A stretch of 64,000 bases of DNA. It comes from Sphingobacterium sp. UBA7855. Lineage in GTDB: Bacteria > Bacteroidota > Bacteroidia > Sphingobacteriales > Sphingobacteriaceae. This document shows positions 24,489-32,750 of the stretch, piece after piece (position 1 is the stretch's first letter; each line of letters begins with the position of its first letter). The notes beneath the pieces are model-generated. The model saw only the letters and a list, made by a program, of their open reading frames with translations, searched no databases and was not told the origin of the DNA. The stretch covers positions 1-64,000 of the forward strand of contig DLST01000020.1 in NCBI GenBank assembly GCA_002500745.1, in the 5' to 3' direction. A program made the position numbers and the translations under genes.

Positions 24489-24875
24489 TTAGTTACGGAC
24501 TGCATTTTCAACGACCCAACTTTGGCTATTAGCTTGATAATTAATTGTTAATCGTTTTCCTTCAATTTTGACATTCTTTAATCCTGTCGTGTCAGCTGAT
24601 ACCCAAGTCGTATCGTTTTCTTGATTCAATCTAAGCGAAGTAATATTTGGGATACCCGTGAAGAACTCAACTTTGTAGGTATCGTTGCTTTCTTTTAAAA
24701 CGCGAATAAGCCGATTATCCCGATCTACTTCCAATGAATTATCTTGGTATTGGATACGCCCAATAAAACTGCCCGCTGCTGCTGCAGTAGCGTTACCTGA
24801 ATCTTGATTTTTGGCACACGAAGCTACTAAAATAATGAGGATACAAAGCGCGAGTAAGACGTTGAAAAACTTCAT
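24489..24875 (-). CDS. Hypothetical lipoprotein
   Basis: 128 aa. The signal peptide ends in a lipobox (LVASC, Cys20) followed by AKNQDSGNATAAAAG. The rest is a small beta-rich domain (FIGRIQYQDNSLEVDRDN; KVEFFTGIPNITSLRLN; RLTINYQANSQSWVVE). No family recognised. It is separated by 43 bp from the DUF1345 gene upstream on the same strand and may be on its transcript. Confidence 0.75.
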   Translation of the reverse strand: MKFFNVLLALCILIILVASCAKNQDSGNATAAAAGSFIGRIQYQDNSLEVDRDNRLIRVLKESNDTYKVEFFTGIPNITSLRLNQENDTTWVSADTTGLKNVKIEGKRLTINYQANSQSWVVENAVRN

Positions 24876-24918
24876 GTGTGTAATTTTTGCTCTAAAATAA
24901 GACTTTTTGATCGAAAAC

Positions 24919-25575
24919 TCAATTGATTAATCCAGAAATGATATTTATTGTTAATGCAACAACAAATGTATTTAAAGCAAAGGAGAGGAGACCGTGAAAA
25001 AGTGCTACCCGGCGTATCTTTTTTGAAGATATCCCCACGTCGGATACTTGAAATGTGCATCCCATAACGAATGAAAAGTATGCAAAATCCAGATAATCAG
25101 GCTTCTCGTCGCCAGGAAACTCTAAGCCACCACCGTCGGACCTATTTTCGTAATATAGACGTGCATAATGAAATGTATAGATGGTATGAACTAATATCCA
25201 TGAAGCCATCATGGCTAGGATGCAAATGACGATAATATACGCATCCTTCAGCTGTTTGTCCTTGCTGGATATAATGATCATCAGGACAGAAACAAAGCAA
25301 CCTATGGTGACCAAAATGATGAATAAGGAGACAAAAAGCCGGCTTCCATCTTCTTTTTGAGCTTTCTTTGCCATTGTCTCAACCGACATGGTATAAAATG
25401 TAAACCAGGATATGGCGGTATAAGATATACAAAACCCCAGCCAGCATAGCAGCAGGTTTAACAGTGGAAGGGATTGGATTGGAGAAATAAAGTAGATCAG
25501 TAAAAACATGCCCACTGAAAGCAATGCGCGATCAATGGATTTCATTTGATGTAAGTAGACGTTGATTCTAGCCAT
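24919..25575 (-). CDS. DUF1345 family membrane protein
   Basis: 218 aa from the ATG at 25575; an ATG at 25593 overlaps the preceding gene and is less likely. There are about five hydrophobic segments (LLSVGMFLLIYFI, LLLCWLGFCISYTAI, FVSLFIILVTIGCFVSVL, VICILAMMASWILVHTIY, GLLSFALNTFVVALTINII). The conserved HYARLYY, KPDYLDFAYFSFVMGCTFQV and SDVGISSKKIRR blocks define DUF1345. The SDV block resembles ion-channel signature regions, but function is unknown. Confidence 0.88.
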   Translation of the reverse strand: MARINVYLHQMKSIDRALLSVGMFLLIYFISPIQSLPLLNLLLCWLGFCISYTAISWFTFYTMSVETMAKKAQKEDGSRLFVSLFIILVTIGCFVSVLMIIISSKDKQLKDAYIIVICILAMMASWILVHTIYTFHYARLYYENRSDGGGLEFPGDEKPDYLDFAYFSFVMGCTFQVSDVGISSKKIRRVALFHGLLSFALNTFVVALTINIISGLIN

Positions 25576-25586
25576 GTTAACCAGCT

Positions 25587-26399
25587 TTAACAATCAAATT
25601 GTGCATCAGCTTCAAAAGTCAGTGCATTGCCGTGATTGGACAAGAATAGCAGCATTGCTTGCTCCTCATAGTGACTCGGATTAGAAAAGATAAAATCCAG
25701 AACACCATCCCGGTCGATATCCCCAACAAAAAGTGTGGACATAAATACATCATCAAATTGATCGATATGAAATAGGGTCTTTTCTTTGTTTTCTTTGTTT
25801 GAAATGTAGCTTAGTTTGTAATTGGTCACCTCATGGAATAATTTCTCGTGACCTTTGTCATCGGTCTGCACCTCGGTGGATTTAATTGTTCCCAATCCCC
25901 GCAGGGTAACTTTTTGATTTTTAAACGCATATTCTACCGATTCCTGAGGCCATATTTCGGAATGGGTAACTTTTAAATTTTCTAATGCACCGGCTTGGAG
26001 TCCTTCCAACTTTAGGAATAGCAATGAGTTTCTGCGTGATTCAATGCTTCGAATTGGAACGCCAGCACACTCATCATAACCGTCTTTTATCTCATAATCA
26101 ACTTTTTCCAGGTAATATTTGCCATTTTCTTCATAAAGGTCGTACCAATCCTTATTTAAAACAGCTGTAGGATCTTCCTTTTCCCAAACTCGGTAGCTAC
26201 GCACAAGCAAAATCTGTCCCTTCTTTGGATCTGCTATTAAGGATTGATTAACTGTACTGCTGTCCGCAACGACTTGGGACAATGTGTCAGTGGCCTTGTC
26301 TGTGTCGGTTTTTCCACCGACCTGTTGAGAAGTGGGATTCGTGCATGCTTGGAGGGAAAACAATCCCATTAGAAGTGCTAAGGCATTATAGATATTCAT
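25587..26399 (-). CDS. Hypothetical lipoprotein with FG-GAP-like segment
   Basis: 270 aa. The signal peptide ends in a lipobox (SLQAC, Cys19) followed by a Ser/Thr/Asp-rich linker to about residue 58. The body is beta-rich. Near the C-terminus VGDIDRDGVLDFIFSNPSHY has the Asp-rich calcium-loop pattern of FG-GAP repeats. The presumed role is at the cell surface or in the periplasm. It starts inside a hairpin-forming leader and lies upstream of the DUF1345 gene. Confidence 0.75.
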   Translation of the reverse strand: MNIYNALALLMGLFSLQACTNPTSQQVGGKTDTDKATDTLSQVVADSSTVNQSLIADPKKGQILLVRSYRVWEKEDPTAVLNKDWYDLYEENGKYYLEKVDYEIKDGYDECAGVPIRSIESRRNSLLFLKLEGLQAGALENLKVTHSEIWPQESVEYAFKNQKVTLRGLGTIKSTEVQTDDKGHEKLFHEVTNYKLSYISNKENKEKTLFHIDQFDDVFMSTLFVGDIDRDGVLDFIFSNPSHYEEQAMLLFLSNHGNALTFEADAQFDC

Positions 26400-26439
26400 A
26401 TACGGTGAATTTAGTTTAAATATATAAAATTCACCGTAT
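26400..26439 (-). promoter_or_regulatory. 13-bp hairpin immediately before the lipoprotein start codon
   Basis: Perfect inverted repeat (26400-26412 with 26427-26439) and a 14-base loop. It lies between the end of the LLM oxidoreductase gene and the ATG at 26399, with no spacer to the start codon. It could terminate the upstream transcript (no U tract) or occlude ribosome entry on the lipoprotein mRNA. Confidence 0.5.
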
Positions 26440-26456
26440 ATAAATCGAGCGATTTT

Positions 26457-27446
26457 TTAAGCAAGTGCTTCTTTTAACAGTGAAAATGACTTGAGGCATT
26501 TTTCATCGTCGAAAATATAGGAAGTAGCGATAATTTCATCTACTTTATGGTCTTTTACAAATTTCTCGATTTGTGGACGTATATTGGTTTTGTCACCAAT
26601 GAAAGCACATGAAGCCATACTTTTAACAGCTTGCTCGATTGCCGGTATTCCTTTGTAAATTACCTCCGGAGTGGGTTCTGATAATGGTCTTCTTGTATTT
26701 GTTACGATACCAGCAAAGAGGTTGAAGAAACTGGTTGCTAAAAACTCTGCTTCTTCGTTGCTATCTGCGGCGATAACATTGACGCACGACATAAAATAAG
26801 GTTTTTCCAGCACGTCAGATGGGATGAAATTTTGGTGATAGATCATACTCGCCGAAGCAAATTGCGCAGGTGCAAAATGTGTCGCAAAAGCGTAAGGAAG
26901 CCCTAAGCTTGCCGCCAGATAGGCACTGTCGGTACTTGATCCCAAAATGTACAGGGGTATCTCCAAACCTTCACCCGGAAAGGCACGTACTTTTGCATCA
27001 AAATTGTCTGCGCTAAAGTAACGTTGCAGATCTTTCACCTCTTGAGGAAATTGAAAAGCGGTATTTAGGTTGTTTCTGCGTAAAGCCATTGCCGTTAACT
27101 GGTCTGTACCTGGAGCACGTCCTAAGCCGAGGTCAATACGTCCCGGAAATAAGGTTTCTAAAGTTCCAAACTGCTCTGCAATAACCAAAGGCGCATGATT
27201 GGGCAACATTATTCCGCCAGATCCTACACGAATACGGTTTGTGTTTGATGCAATATGTTGTATCAAAAGGGATGTCGCAGAACTGGCGATATATTCCATG
27301 TTGTGATGCTCTGCAACCCAAATCCTTTTAAAATCCAGTTGTTCTATATGTTGGGCAATTTTGACCGTACGGGCCAATGCGCTAGCTGTATTTTCTCCTT
27401 TTTTTATGGGAGCCAAATCCAATGCTGATAACTCTATTTTATCCAT
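26457..27446 (-). CDS. LLM class flavin-dependent oxidoreductase
   Basis: 329 aa, typical of the bacterial luciferase-like monooxygenase family. [10 protein letters not shown] opens the barrel, [20 protein letters not shown] is the characteristic segment with the His pair, and [20 protein letters not shown], then [17 protein letters not shown], are the conserved core. It would use reduced flavin on an unknown substrate. A 5'-truncated relative lies at 60081-60480 in this window. Confidence 0.93.
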   Translation of the reverse strand: MDKIELSALDLAPIKKGENTASALARTVKIAQHIEQLDFKRIWVAEHHNMEYIASSATSLLIQHIASNTNRIRVGSGGIMLPNHAPLVIAEQFGTLETLFPGRIDLGLGRAPGTDQLTAMALRRNNLNTAFQFPQEVKDLQRYFSADNFDAKVRAFPGEGLEIPLYILGSSTDSAYLAASLGLPYAFATHFAPAQFASASMIYHQNFIPSDVLEKPYFMSCVNVIAADSNEEAEFLATSFFNLFAGIVTNTRRPLSEPTPEVIYKGIPAIEQAVKSMASCAFIGDKTNIRPQIEKFVKDHKVDEIIATSYIFDDEKCLKSFSLLKEALA

Positions 27447-27492
27447 GCATTAAATTTAAGGAGAAGATTTTCGACAATTGTAATGAAAATGT

Positions 27493-28680
27493 CTATTCTA
27501 GCATTCGTTGTGTATGTATGACACTAAATTGATCATTTTGGGTTGTTGTAAAAAATACAAACGAGTCTCCCGCATCCTTAATTTTAAATTTCTTTTTGAT
27601 CTCCTCTGTTTTGAGGGGGAAATTTTTGGCAATGATTCCCGATTGTAAGGGTTTCTTATTTTTCTTGAAATCGGTAAAGGATTCCACCTGCTTTATCAGG
27701 AATGTTTTACCGGGAAAATTTTCGATTTTCTGATCGGAAGTGTAGAGATGTGTATTTTTATGTAATTTTTTAACATTGAAAATTTGGCCAACAATTTTAA
27801 AGGCACCAGCTTTGGAAAGTGCAACATCTGGCTCATACAGATAGGACAGGGGTTCACTGTATGCATTAACAACGGCGCGCTCACTTTCATAGGTAAAGGA
27901 GATAACTTGTTGCTGTCCTTGAAATAATCTGACAGCATGAACGGTTGCATCACCTTCATAATCTTTTTCTTGTACGAAAACAAGCTCTTTACAATCATTT
28001 TGAACCGATATGACATATACATCTTTCACATGTCGCAGTTGTTGCACAGCAGAGGATATATCCAGTAGTGGTGCAAGTTTGCTGATAATGGTAGTGCTGT
28101 GCTGAAAAAAATCATCTTGTAATTGAACTAAATTAGGTTCACATTCATCTAATAAAAAGACCTTTTTGTTTTGAACTCTTCGAGAGGGATCTAAATAGAT
28201 GTAGTCGAATCGTCTGTTTGCGTCATCGAGAATGTAATCCACACCGTTAGCGGCAATGACGTGAAGGTTGTCGGCCTTTAATATAGCCGCATTATGTTTT
28301 GAGACGGCTGCCAATTCAGGATTTAATTCACAGGCAGTAACCTGCGCCGCCTGCCTTGAGAAGTAAAAGCTGTCTACACCGAAACCACTGGTGACATCGA
28401 CTAAGTGCGTTCCCTTATTTATCAGTGTACTTTTAAATAATGCTGTTTTCTCTGAAGAACATTGCTCCAAGTTAAGCTTGGGGGGAAAATAGATTCCCGG
28501 CGTATTGGCCCACAGGGGGATTTTTGTACTTGCTCGTTGTTTCCCGTCCAGTTGAGTAGCAAGCTCGGACGGCGATATTCCTTCAAAAGGAGATTTTTTA
28601 AGTGCGATTTTAGCAGGAGACTGCTCTGCGTTTCTATCCAGAAACTGCTGAATCTCCTCTTGAAGGATCAGTGTATTCAT
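27493..28680 (-). CDS. Class I SAM-dependent methyltransferase with THUMP-like domain
   Basis: 395 aa. The central Rossmann core has HLVDVTSGFGVDSFYFSRQA (SAM-binding motif I), ACELNPELA (motif II) and DYIYLDPSRR, an active-site D-P-x-R-R variant. The C-terminal ~85 residues (KTFLIKQVESFTDFKKNKKP to VIHTQRMLE) match the THUMP-like domain of this Bacteroidota family. It is probably an RNA-modifying enzyme, not yet assigned a base. Its start codon abuts the aspartate kinase stop with no spacer, so the two are co-transcribed. Confidence 0.88.
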   Translation of the reverse strand: MNTLILQEEIQQFLDRNAEQSPAKIALKKSPFEGISPSELATQLDGKQRASTKIPLWANTPGIYFPPKLNLEQCSSEKTALFKSTLINKGTHLVDVTSGFGVDSFYFSRQAAQVTACELNPELAAVSKHNAAILKADNLHVIAANGVDYILDDANRRFDYIYLDPSRRVQNKKVFLLDECEPNLVQLQDDFFQHSTTIISKLAPLLDISSAVQQLRHVKDVYVISVQNDCKELVFVQEKDYEGDATVHAVRLFQGQQQVISFTYESERAVVNAYSEPLSYLYEPDVALSKAGAFKIVGQIFNVKKLHKNTHLYTSDQKIENFPGKTFLIKQVESFTDFKKNKKPLQSGIIAKNFPLKTEEIKKKFKIKDAGDSFVFFTTTQNDQFSVIHTQRMLE

Positions 28681-29943
28681 TTATATTTTCTTTACAAGAA
28701 GCTGGCAAGTATAGGTGTCTTTTAGTTCGCTTATCACTTCCTTATCGACCAGAACTCGATCAATGGTCTCCTGGTTGTAATAGCGAATAGTAATCAGTTC
28801 AAGTCCAGATTCATATTTGACTTTGAAGCGCTGCTCGAGCTCGTTAATTAAGTCTACCACATTTTTTCCTGTATCGTCTACCGAAACGGTAAAATTGATG
28901 GCTGTATTATGCATCATATTTATTTTGATACGGTGCTCATGGAATAGATTGAAAATGTCTCTTAAATTATCTTCCACGATAAAGGAGAAATCCCTTGGCG
29001 AGATCGAAATGAAAATTTGGTTCACCTTAAAGATGAAGGACGGAACAGGTAAAGTCTGATTCGTACTCCTGATCATTGTTCCTGGCGAGTCTGGATCGAC
29101 AAAAGAGCGTACATTCAGTGCAATTTTCTTATTCTGTAAGGGCTTGATGGTTTTCGGATGGATGACCGTTGCACCATAATAGGTAAGCTCTATCGCATCG
29201 GTATAAGACAATTCAGGAATGAGTTCAGTCTTTTCAAACCATTTGGGATCGGCATTGAGTACACCCGGTACATCTTTCCAGATCGTTACGTTTTCGGCAT
29301 TTAAACAGGATGCAAATATCGCTGCAGAATAGTCAGACCCTTCACGGCCTAAGGTAGTTGTGAAATTTTCAGAAGTAGAACCCAAAAATCCTTGTGTGAT
29401 GACAATGTATTCGTCGAGAATAGCTGGAAGATCTGTGCGAATTTTTTCTTCCGTTTTGTTCCAATCGACGACACCCTCACGATAGGTGTTGTCCGTAAAT
29501 ATATAATCCCGCGCATCAATCCATCGTACCTTTTCACCAATAAAGGCGACATAAGCTGCCACAATCTTGGTGGAAATAAGTTCGCCCATCGATACAATTT
29601 GATCGAACAGATAGTCGTATGAATCTTGAGGCTCCTCCTCTAAAATCCACTCGATCTCGACAAAACAGTTTGCAACTTCATCAAATATAGGGTGTTCACC
29701 TTCAGGAAATAATTCTTGAAGGATACGAAAGTGAAATTGTTTGGCCTCATCCAGCGTCTGAAGTTGGTTTCCCGTGTTATTAACATATTCTTTGGTCAAT
29801 CTTTCGAGAAGGTTAGTCATCTTTCCCATAGCGGATATGACAACGAGCAAGGCGTCGCCTTTGTATTTCGAGATAATCCGTGCTGAGTTTCTGACGCTTT
29901 CAGCATCCTTGACGGATGCACCTCCAAATTTAAAAACCTGCAT
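28681..29943 (-). CDS. lysC: Aspartate kinase
   Basis: 420 aa, monofunctional. Starts MQVFKFGGASVKDAESVRNS, the K-F-G-G-x-S-V motif of aspartokinases. The ATP/aspartate core includes TTLGREGSDYSAAIFASCLN. The last ~130 residues are regulatory ACT domains (FIFKVNQIFISISPRDFSFI onward), which usually give feedback inhibition by Lys or Thr. It phosphorylates aspartate as the first step to Lys, Thr, Met and diaminopimelate. It precedes the methyltransferase with no gap. Confidence 0.95.
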   Translation of the reverse strand: MQVFKFGGASVKDAESVRNSARIISKYKGDALLVVISAMGKMTNLLERLTKEYVNNTGNQLQTLDEAKQFHFRILQELFPEGEHPIFDEVANCFVEIEWILEEEPQDSYDYLFDQIVSMGELISTKIVAAYVAFIGEKVRWIDARDYIFTDNTYREGVVDWNKTEEKIRTDLPAILDEYIVITQGFLGSTSENFTTTLGREGSDYSAAIFASCLNAENVTIWKDVPGVLNADPKWFEKTELIPELSYTDAIELTYYGATVIHPKTIKPLQNKKIALNVRSFVDPDSPGTMIRSTNQTLPVPSFIFKVNQIFISISPRDFSFIVEDNLRDIFNLFHEHRIKINMMHNTAINFTVSVDDTGKNVVDLINELEQRFKVKYESGLELITIRYYNQETIDRVLVDKEVISELKDTYTCQLLVKKI

Positions 29944-29966
29944 TTATTTATTAGTTTAGTTGATTG

Positions 29967-30758
29967 CTAATTAATACTATGAATATACTGTAATCCTTTT
30001 TCTGAAATCAAATGTCTGAAAGTAGCGTAGGGAATGCGCAATTCAGTAATCCCTTCAGCATAGGATTTGATTTCATACACATTGTAATGAAATAGGATGT
30101 CGTCTTTTTCGATCGTGAAATTATCTGCGAGCGAAAACTTACCATCTTCAAAAAAATACGTTCCATTTAATAGATCATCGCTACTTAGCCCTTCTTGTGT
30201 GCGGAAATATTGCTCAGCGATTTTGATAAACTTATCTTTATGCTGTGTTTGAATAATGTCGTCAATTACAATCTGTTTGTTTGACTGCCTATCGAAGTTT
30301 GCATAAAGGGTAAAGTGGTCACCATGCGCACCGCCCGTGTACTCTTCCTGTTGGGCCCTTATTCCCAGAAAAACTGGCGTATTGGCGATCACATCCACCT
30401 GTAGCTCCCGGTTCCAGGTTGCTGTAGACTTACCGTTATTATCGTCCACATATTCATTGTAAGCGTTGATAAAACGATGGGCAGCCTCCTGCATACTGGT
30501 ATCGCCTTCGAGATGAACAATATTGGTAATCAGATCATTGATCTTATCTTCATCAAAAACAGGGTATTTTGCGCGAAAATAGGTCGTGTCTAGTCGATTT
30601 TCTTCCTTAAGAAAATAATTGCTATGCTCGTCTATGCTTTTTCTACTATAGGAGAGTGTATCTGTATGTTGAACAACATTGGCAGGTACACTTTGTCCAT
30701 TGCAAGCATAAAACAGATAGCTGATAACCAATATTTTTAAGGAAAACTGAAACCGCAT
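29967..30758 (-). CDS. DUF3298/DUF4163 (RsiV-like) lipoprotein
   Basis: 263 aa. A signal peptide with a lipobox-like FYAC (Cys19) is followed by a DUF4163/PdaC-like region (DTTYFRAKYPVFDEDKINDL) and the DUF3298 domain (YTGGAHGDHFTLYANFDRQS to DDILFHYNVYEIKSYAEG). The G-G-A-H-G segment is the family hallmark. Homologous domains occur in anti-sigma factor RsiV, which binds lysozyme, but here there is no membrane-sigma module. The role is unknown; located in the envelope. Confidence 0.85.
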   Translation of the reverse strand: MRFQFSLKILVISYLFYACNGQSVPANVVQHTDTLSYSRKSIDEHSNYFLKEENRLDTTYFRAKYPVFDEDKINDLITNIVHLEGDTSMQEAAHRFINAYNEYVDDNNGKSTATWNRELQVDVIANTPVFLGIRAQQEEYTGGAHGDHFTLYANFDRQSNKQIVIDDIIQTQHKDKFIKIAEQYFRTQEGLSSDDLLNGTYFFEDGKFSLADNFTIEKDDILFHYNVYEIKSYAEGITELRIPYATFRHLISEKGLQYIHSIN

Positions 30759-30779
30759 TAAAATGATAATATCTGTTAT

Positions 30780-31232
30780 TTAATAAGTAATTGATACATT
30801 GAGCCATCCCGCATCAAAGTCCGCTTTATATTTTTCATAAAACTTAATGGCCGGTTCATTCCAGTCCAAGACTTGCCATACCATGCCATGATAACCGCAC
30901 TGTTTGCCGTAGGCCAGCGTTTTATCAAACAGTAGTTTTCCAATTCCTGATCCACGCATATTTTCTGTCACGATCAGATCTTCCAAATAGAGCCTTCGGC
31001 CTTTCCAGGTTGAATATCTGGTATAATATAATGAAATGCCGACAATTTCGTCTGCTACTTCTGCGACAAATGCCCCCCAAACAGGTGATTTTCCAAATCC
31101 TGCGTCTTCAAATTCCGAAAGTGAGACCGTAACCTCATCGGGTGCTTTTTCGAAAATTGCCAGTTCATTAATCAATTCGAGCATCCGTGGGCAGTCAGTT
31201 TTAACAGCTTGTCTTATAATTGGTTTAGTCAT
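30780..31232 (-). CDS. GNAT family N-acetyltransferase
   Basis: 150 aa, a complete GNAT fold. The acetyl-CoA pyrophosphate-binding signature is LIVTENMRGSGIGKLLFDKT (R-G-x-G-I-G), followed by MVWQVLDWNEPAIKFYEKYK. The sequence resembles diamine (spermidine/thialysine) acetyltransferase-like members, but the substrate is not decided. Its start overlaps the YggS stop by 8 bp, so the pair is translationally coupled. Confidence 0.9.
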   Translation of the reverse strand: MTKPIIRQAVKTDCPRMLELINELAIFEKAPDEVTVSLSEFEDAGFGKSPVWGAFVAEVADEIVGISLYYTRYSTWKGRRLYLEDLIVTENMRGSGIGKLLFDKTLAYGKQCGYHGMVWQVLDWNEPAIKFYEKYKADFDAGWLNVSITY

Positions 31233-31917
31233 TGTTTTTAAAGTGTTTGATTACTCGTTTTCCAAAGATTGTACTTCCTATACGCACCATTGTTGAACCT
31301 TCTTCTATAGCCAATTTATAGTCGGAGGACATGCCCATGGAAAGAATGCTGAAATGTTCATCTTTTCTGTAAAAACTTGCTTTGATCCCATCAAACAACA
31401 TTTTAAGCTCATAGAATTCAGCTTTTATTACTTTCTGGTTATCTGTATTTGAGGCTATTCCCATCAAACCGCAAATACGGATGTTCTTCAATTCGAGAAA
31501 TTCATCGTCGCGGAGCAGTTCGATAAGTTCAGCATGGTCAAAACCAAATTTGGTGTCTTCCTCAGCAATATAAACTTGTAAAAGACAGTCTATGGTGCGT
31601 TTTGATTTTTGGGCATGTTTATTTATTTCCTTCAGTAATTTGAGCGAATCAACAGATGCAATTAGACTGATGAAAGGAGCAATATATTTGACCTTATTCG
31701 TTTGAAGGTGGCCAATCATATGCCATTGAATATCTTTGGGTAAAAGCTCCGCTTTCTCAACTAACTCTTGAACGTGGTTTTCGCCAAAAATACGTTGACC
31801 TGCCTCATAGGCTTCCATGATATCTGAGTTGGATTTTGTCTTCGATACAGCCACAAGTTGTACGCCGACAGCTTCAGTCTCCAATCTTAACGCTTCTAAA
31901 TTACTAGCAATACTCAT
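31225..31917 (-). CDS. YggS/PLPBP family pyridoxal phosphate homeostasis protein
   Basis: 230 aa. AVSKTKSNSDIMEAYEAGQR carries the PLP-binding lysine, followed by FGENHVQELVEKAELLP and WHMIGHLQTNKVKYI, all diagnostic. The end, STMVRIGSTIFGKR, is the phosphate-binding part of the barrel. It buffers free PLP and influences amino-acid metabolism. It is divergent from the DUF4296 lipoprotein gene and overlaps the GNAT gene. Confidence 0.93.
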   Translation of the reverse strand: MSIASNLEALRLETEAVGVQLVAVSKTKSNSDIMEAYEAGQRIFGENHVQELVEKAELLPKDIQWHMIGHLQTNKVKYIAPFISLIASVDSLKLLKEINKHAQKSKRTIDCLLQVYIAEEDTKFGFDHAELIELLRDDEFLELKNIRICGLMGIASNTDNQKVIKAEFYELKMLFDGIKASFYRKDEHFSILSMGMSSDYKLAIEEGSTMVRIGSTIFGKRVIKHFKNND

Positions 31918-31968
31918 TTCCGATATAGTTTTGATGATGTAAAAAGTGCCAAATGTCGGTGCTTTTTG

Positions 31969-31976
31969 TAAATTTG
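31969..31976 (+). promoter_or_regulatory. Putative -7 element (TAAATTTG) of the DUF4296 gene
   Basis: A match to the Bacteroidota TAnnTTTG box 14 bp before the ATG at 31991, which would give a very short leader. The -33 region has no clear TTTG. Confidence 0.45.
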
Positions 31977-31990
31977 TACAAAACTACGAA

Positions 31991-32737
31991 ATGCTACGAT
32001 TAATACTGAATCTACTTGCAGTCATTTTTTTATTTGGTGCCTGTGTACGTACAGGGGACAAAGATATTATCTCCGAAAGTAAGTTTGTGGATGCACTGAC
32101 CGAAATTCAATTGACAGATTCATACCTCAATATTTTACCCATTGACAGTGCGCGCAAAGTCATGTTGCCTCTGTACCAAGTTACCTTCGATAAATATGGT
32201 TTGGATTCCGTTTCTTTTAAAAAGAATTTAGACTATTATGGAAAGGATGCAGAAGTCATGTCTGCTATTTATAAAAAAGTGGAAGAAAATCTAACGAAAG
32301 AAAATAAGTTTTATGCAGACATCGATAGGAAAAAGCAAGATTCTATCCGTAGCAGAGACTCGATTGTTAATGTACGTATTCAGGATAGTACCAATCGGGT
32401 TATGCGTGCGCAACAAGCTTATCAGGAAAGAATTGCCGCACTTATTCATTATACGCCAAATACAACAAAATTGAGTTTTAGAGAAGCCGCTTCATCTTTT
32501 AATCGCTATTTCCAAATGAAAACCGGTATCAGTGTAGATGGTTATCTTATGAATCAATTATCTGTAGGTATCCCAGCTTTACCAGTTGATGCGTCTTCGG
32601 GTGTAGGGAGCAGCCCGGGTAAGGATACTGTAATAACACCGAAGGAGGTTCCACTTCGGAAGTTACCAAAAGCAGAACTGGAAAGCGGACCAGTTCTCAG
32701 CCCGCCGAGGCAAATGAAGCCTCCGGTGAAACTTTAA
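31991..32737 (+). CDS. DUF4296 domain lipoprotein
   Basis: 248 aa from the ATG at 31991 (MLRLILNLLAVIFLFGAC), chosen because it places a signal peptide and lipobox (LFGAC) correctly; the longer frame from 31946 does not. DUF4296 covers about residues 27-105 (FVDALTEIQLTDSYLNILPI; YQVTFDKYGLDSVSFKKNLD). A charged coiled-coil-like region and a Pro-rich tail follow. Envelope protein of unknown function. It ends 13 bp before mutS2. Confidence 0.85.
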   Translation: MLRLILNLLAVIFLFGACVRTGDKDIISESKFVDALTEIQLTDSYLNILPIDSARKVMLPLYQVTFDKYGLDSVSFKKNLDYYGKDAEVMSAIYKKVEENLTKENKFYADIDRKKQDSIRSRDSIVNVRIQDSTNRVMRAQQAYQERIAALIHYTPNTTKLSFREAASSFNRYFQMKTGISVDGYLMNQLSVGIPALPVDASSGVGSSPGKDTVITPKEVPLRKLPKAELESGPVLSPPRQMKPPVKL

Positions 32738-32750
32738 TTATTCAACGAAT

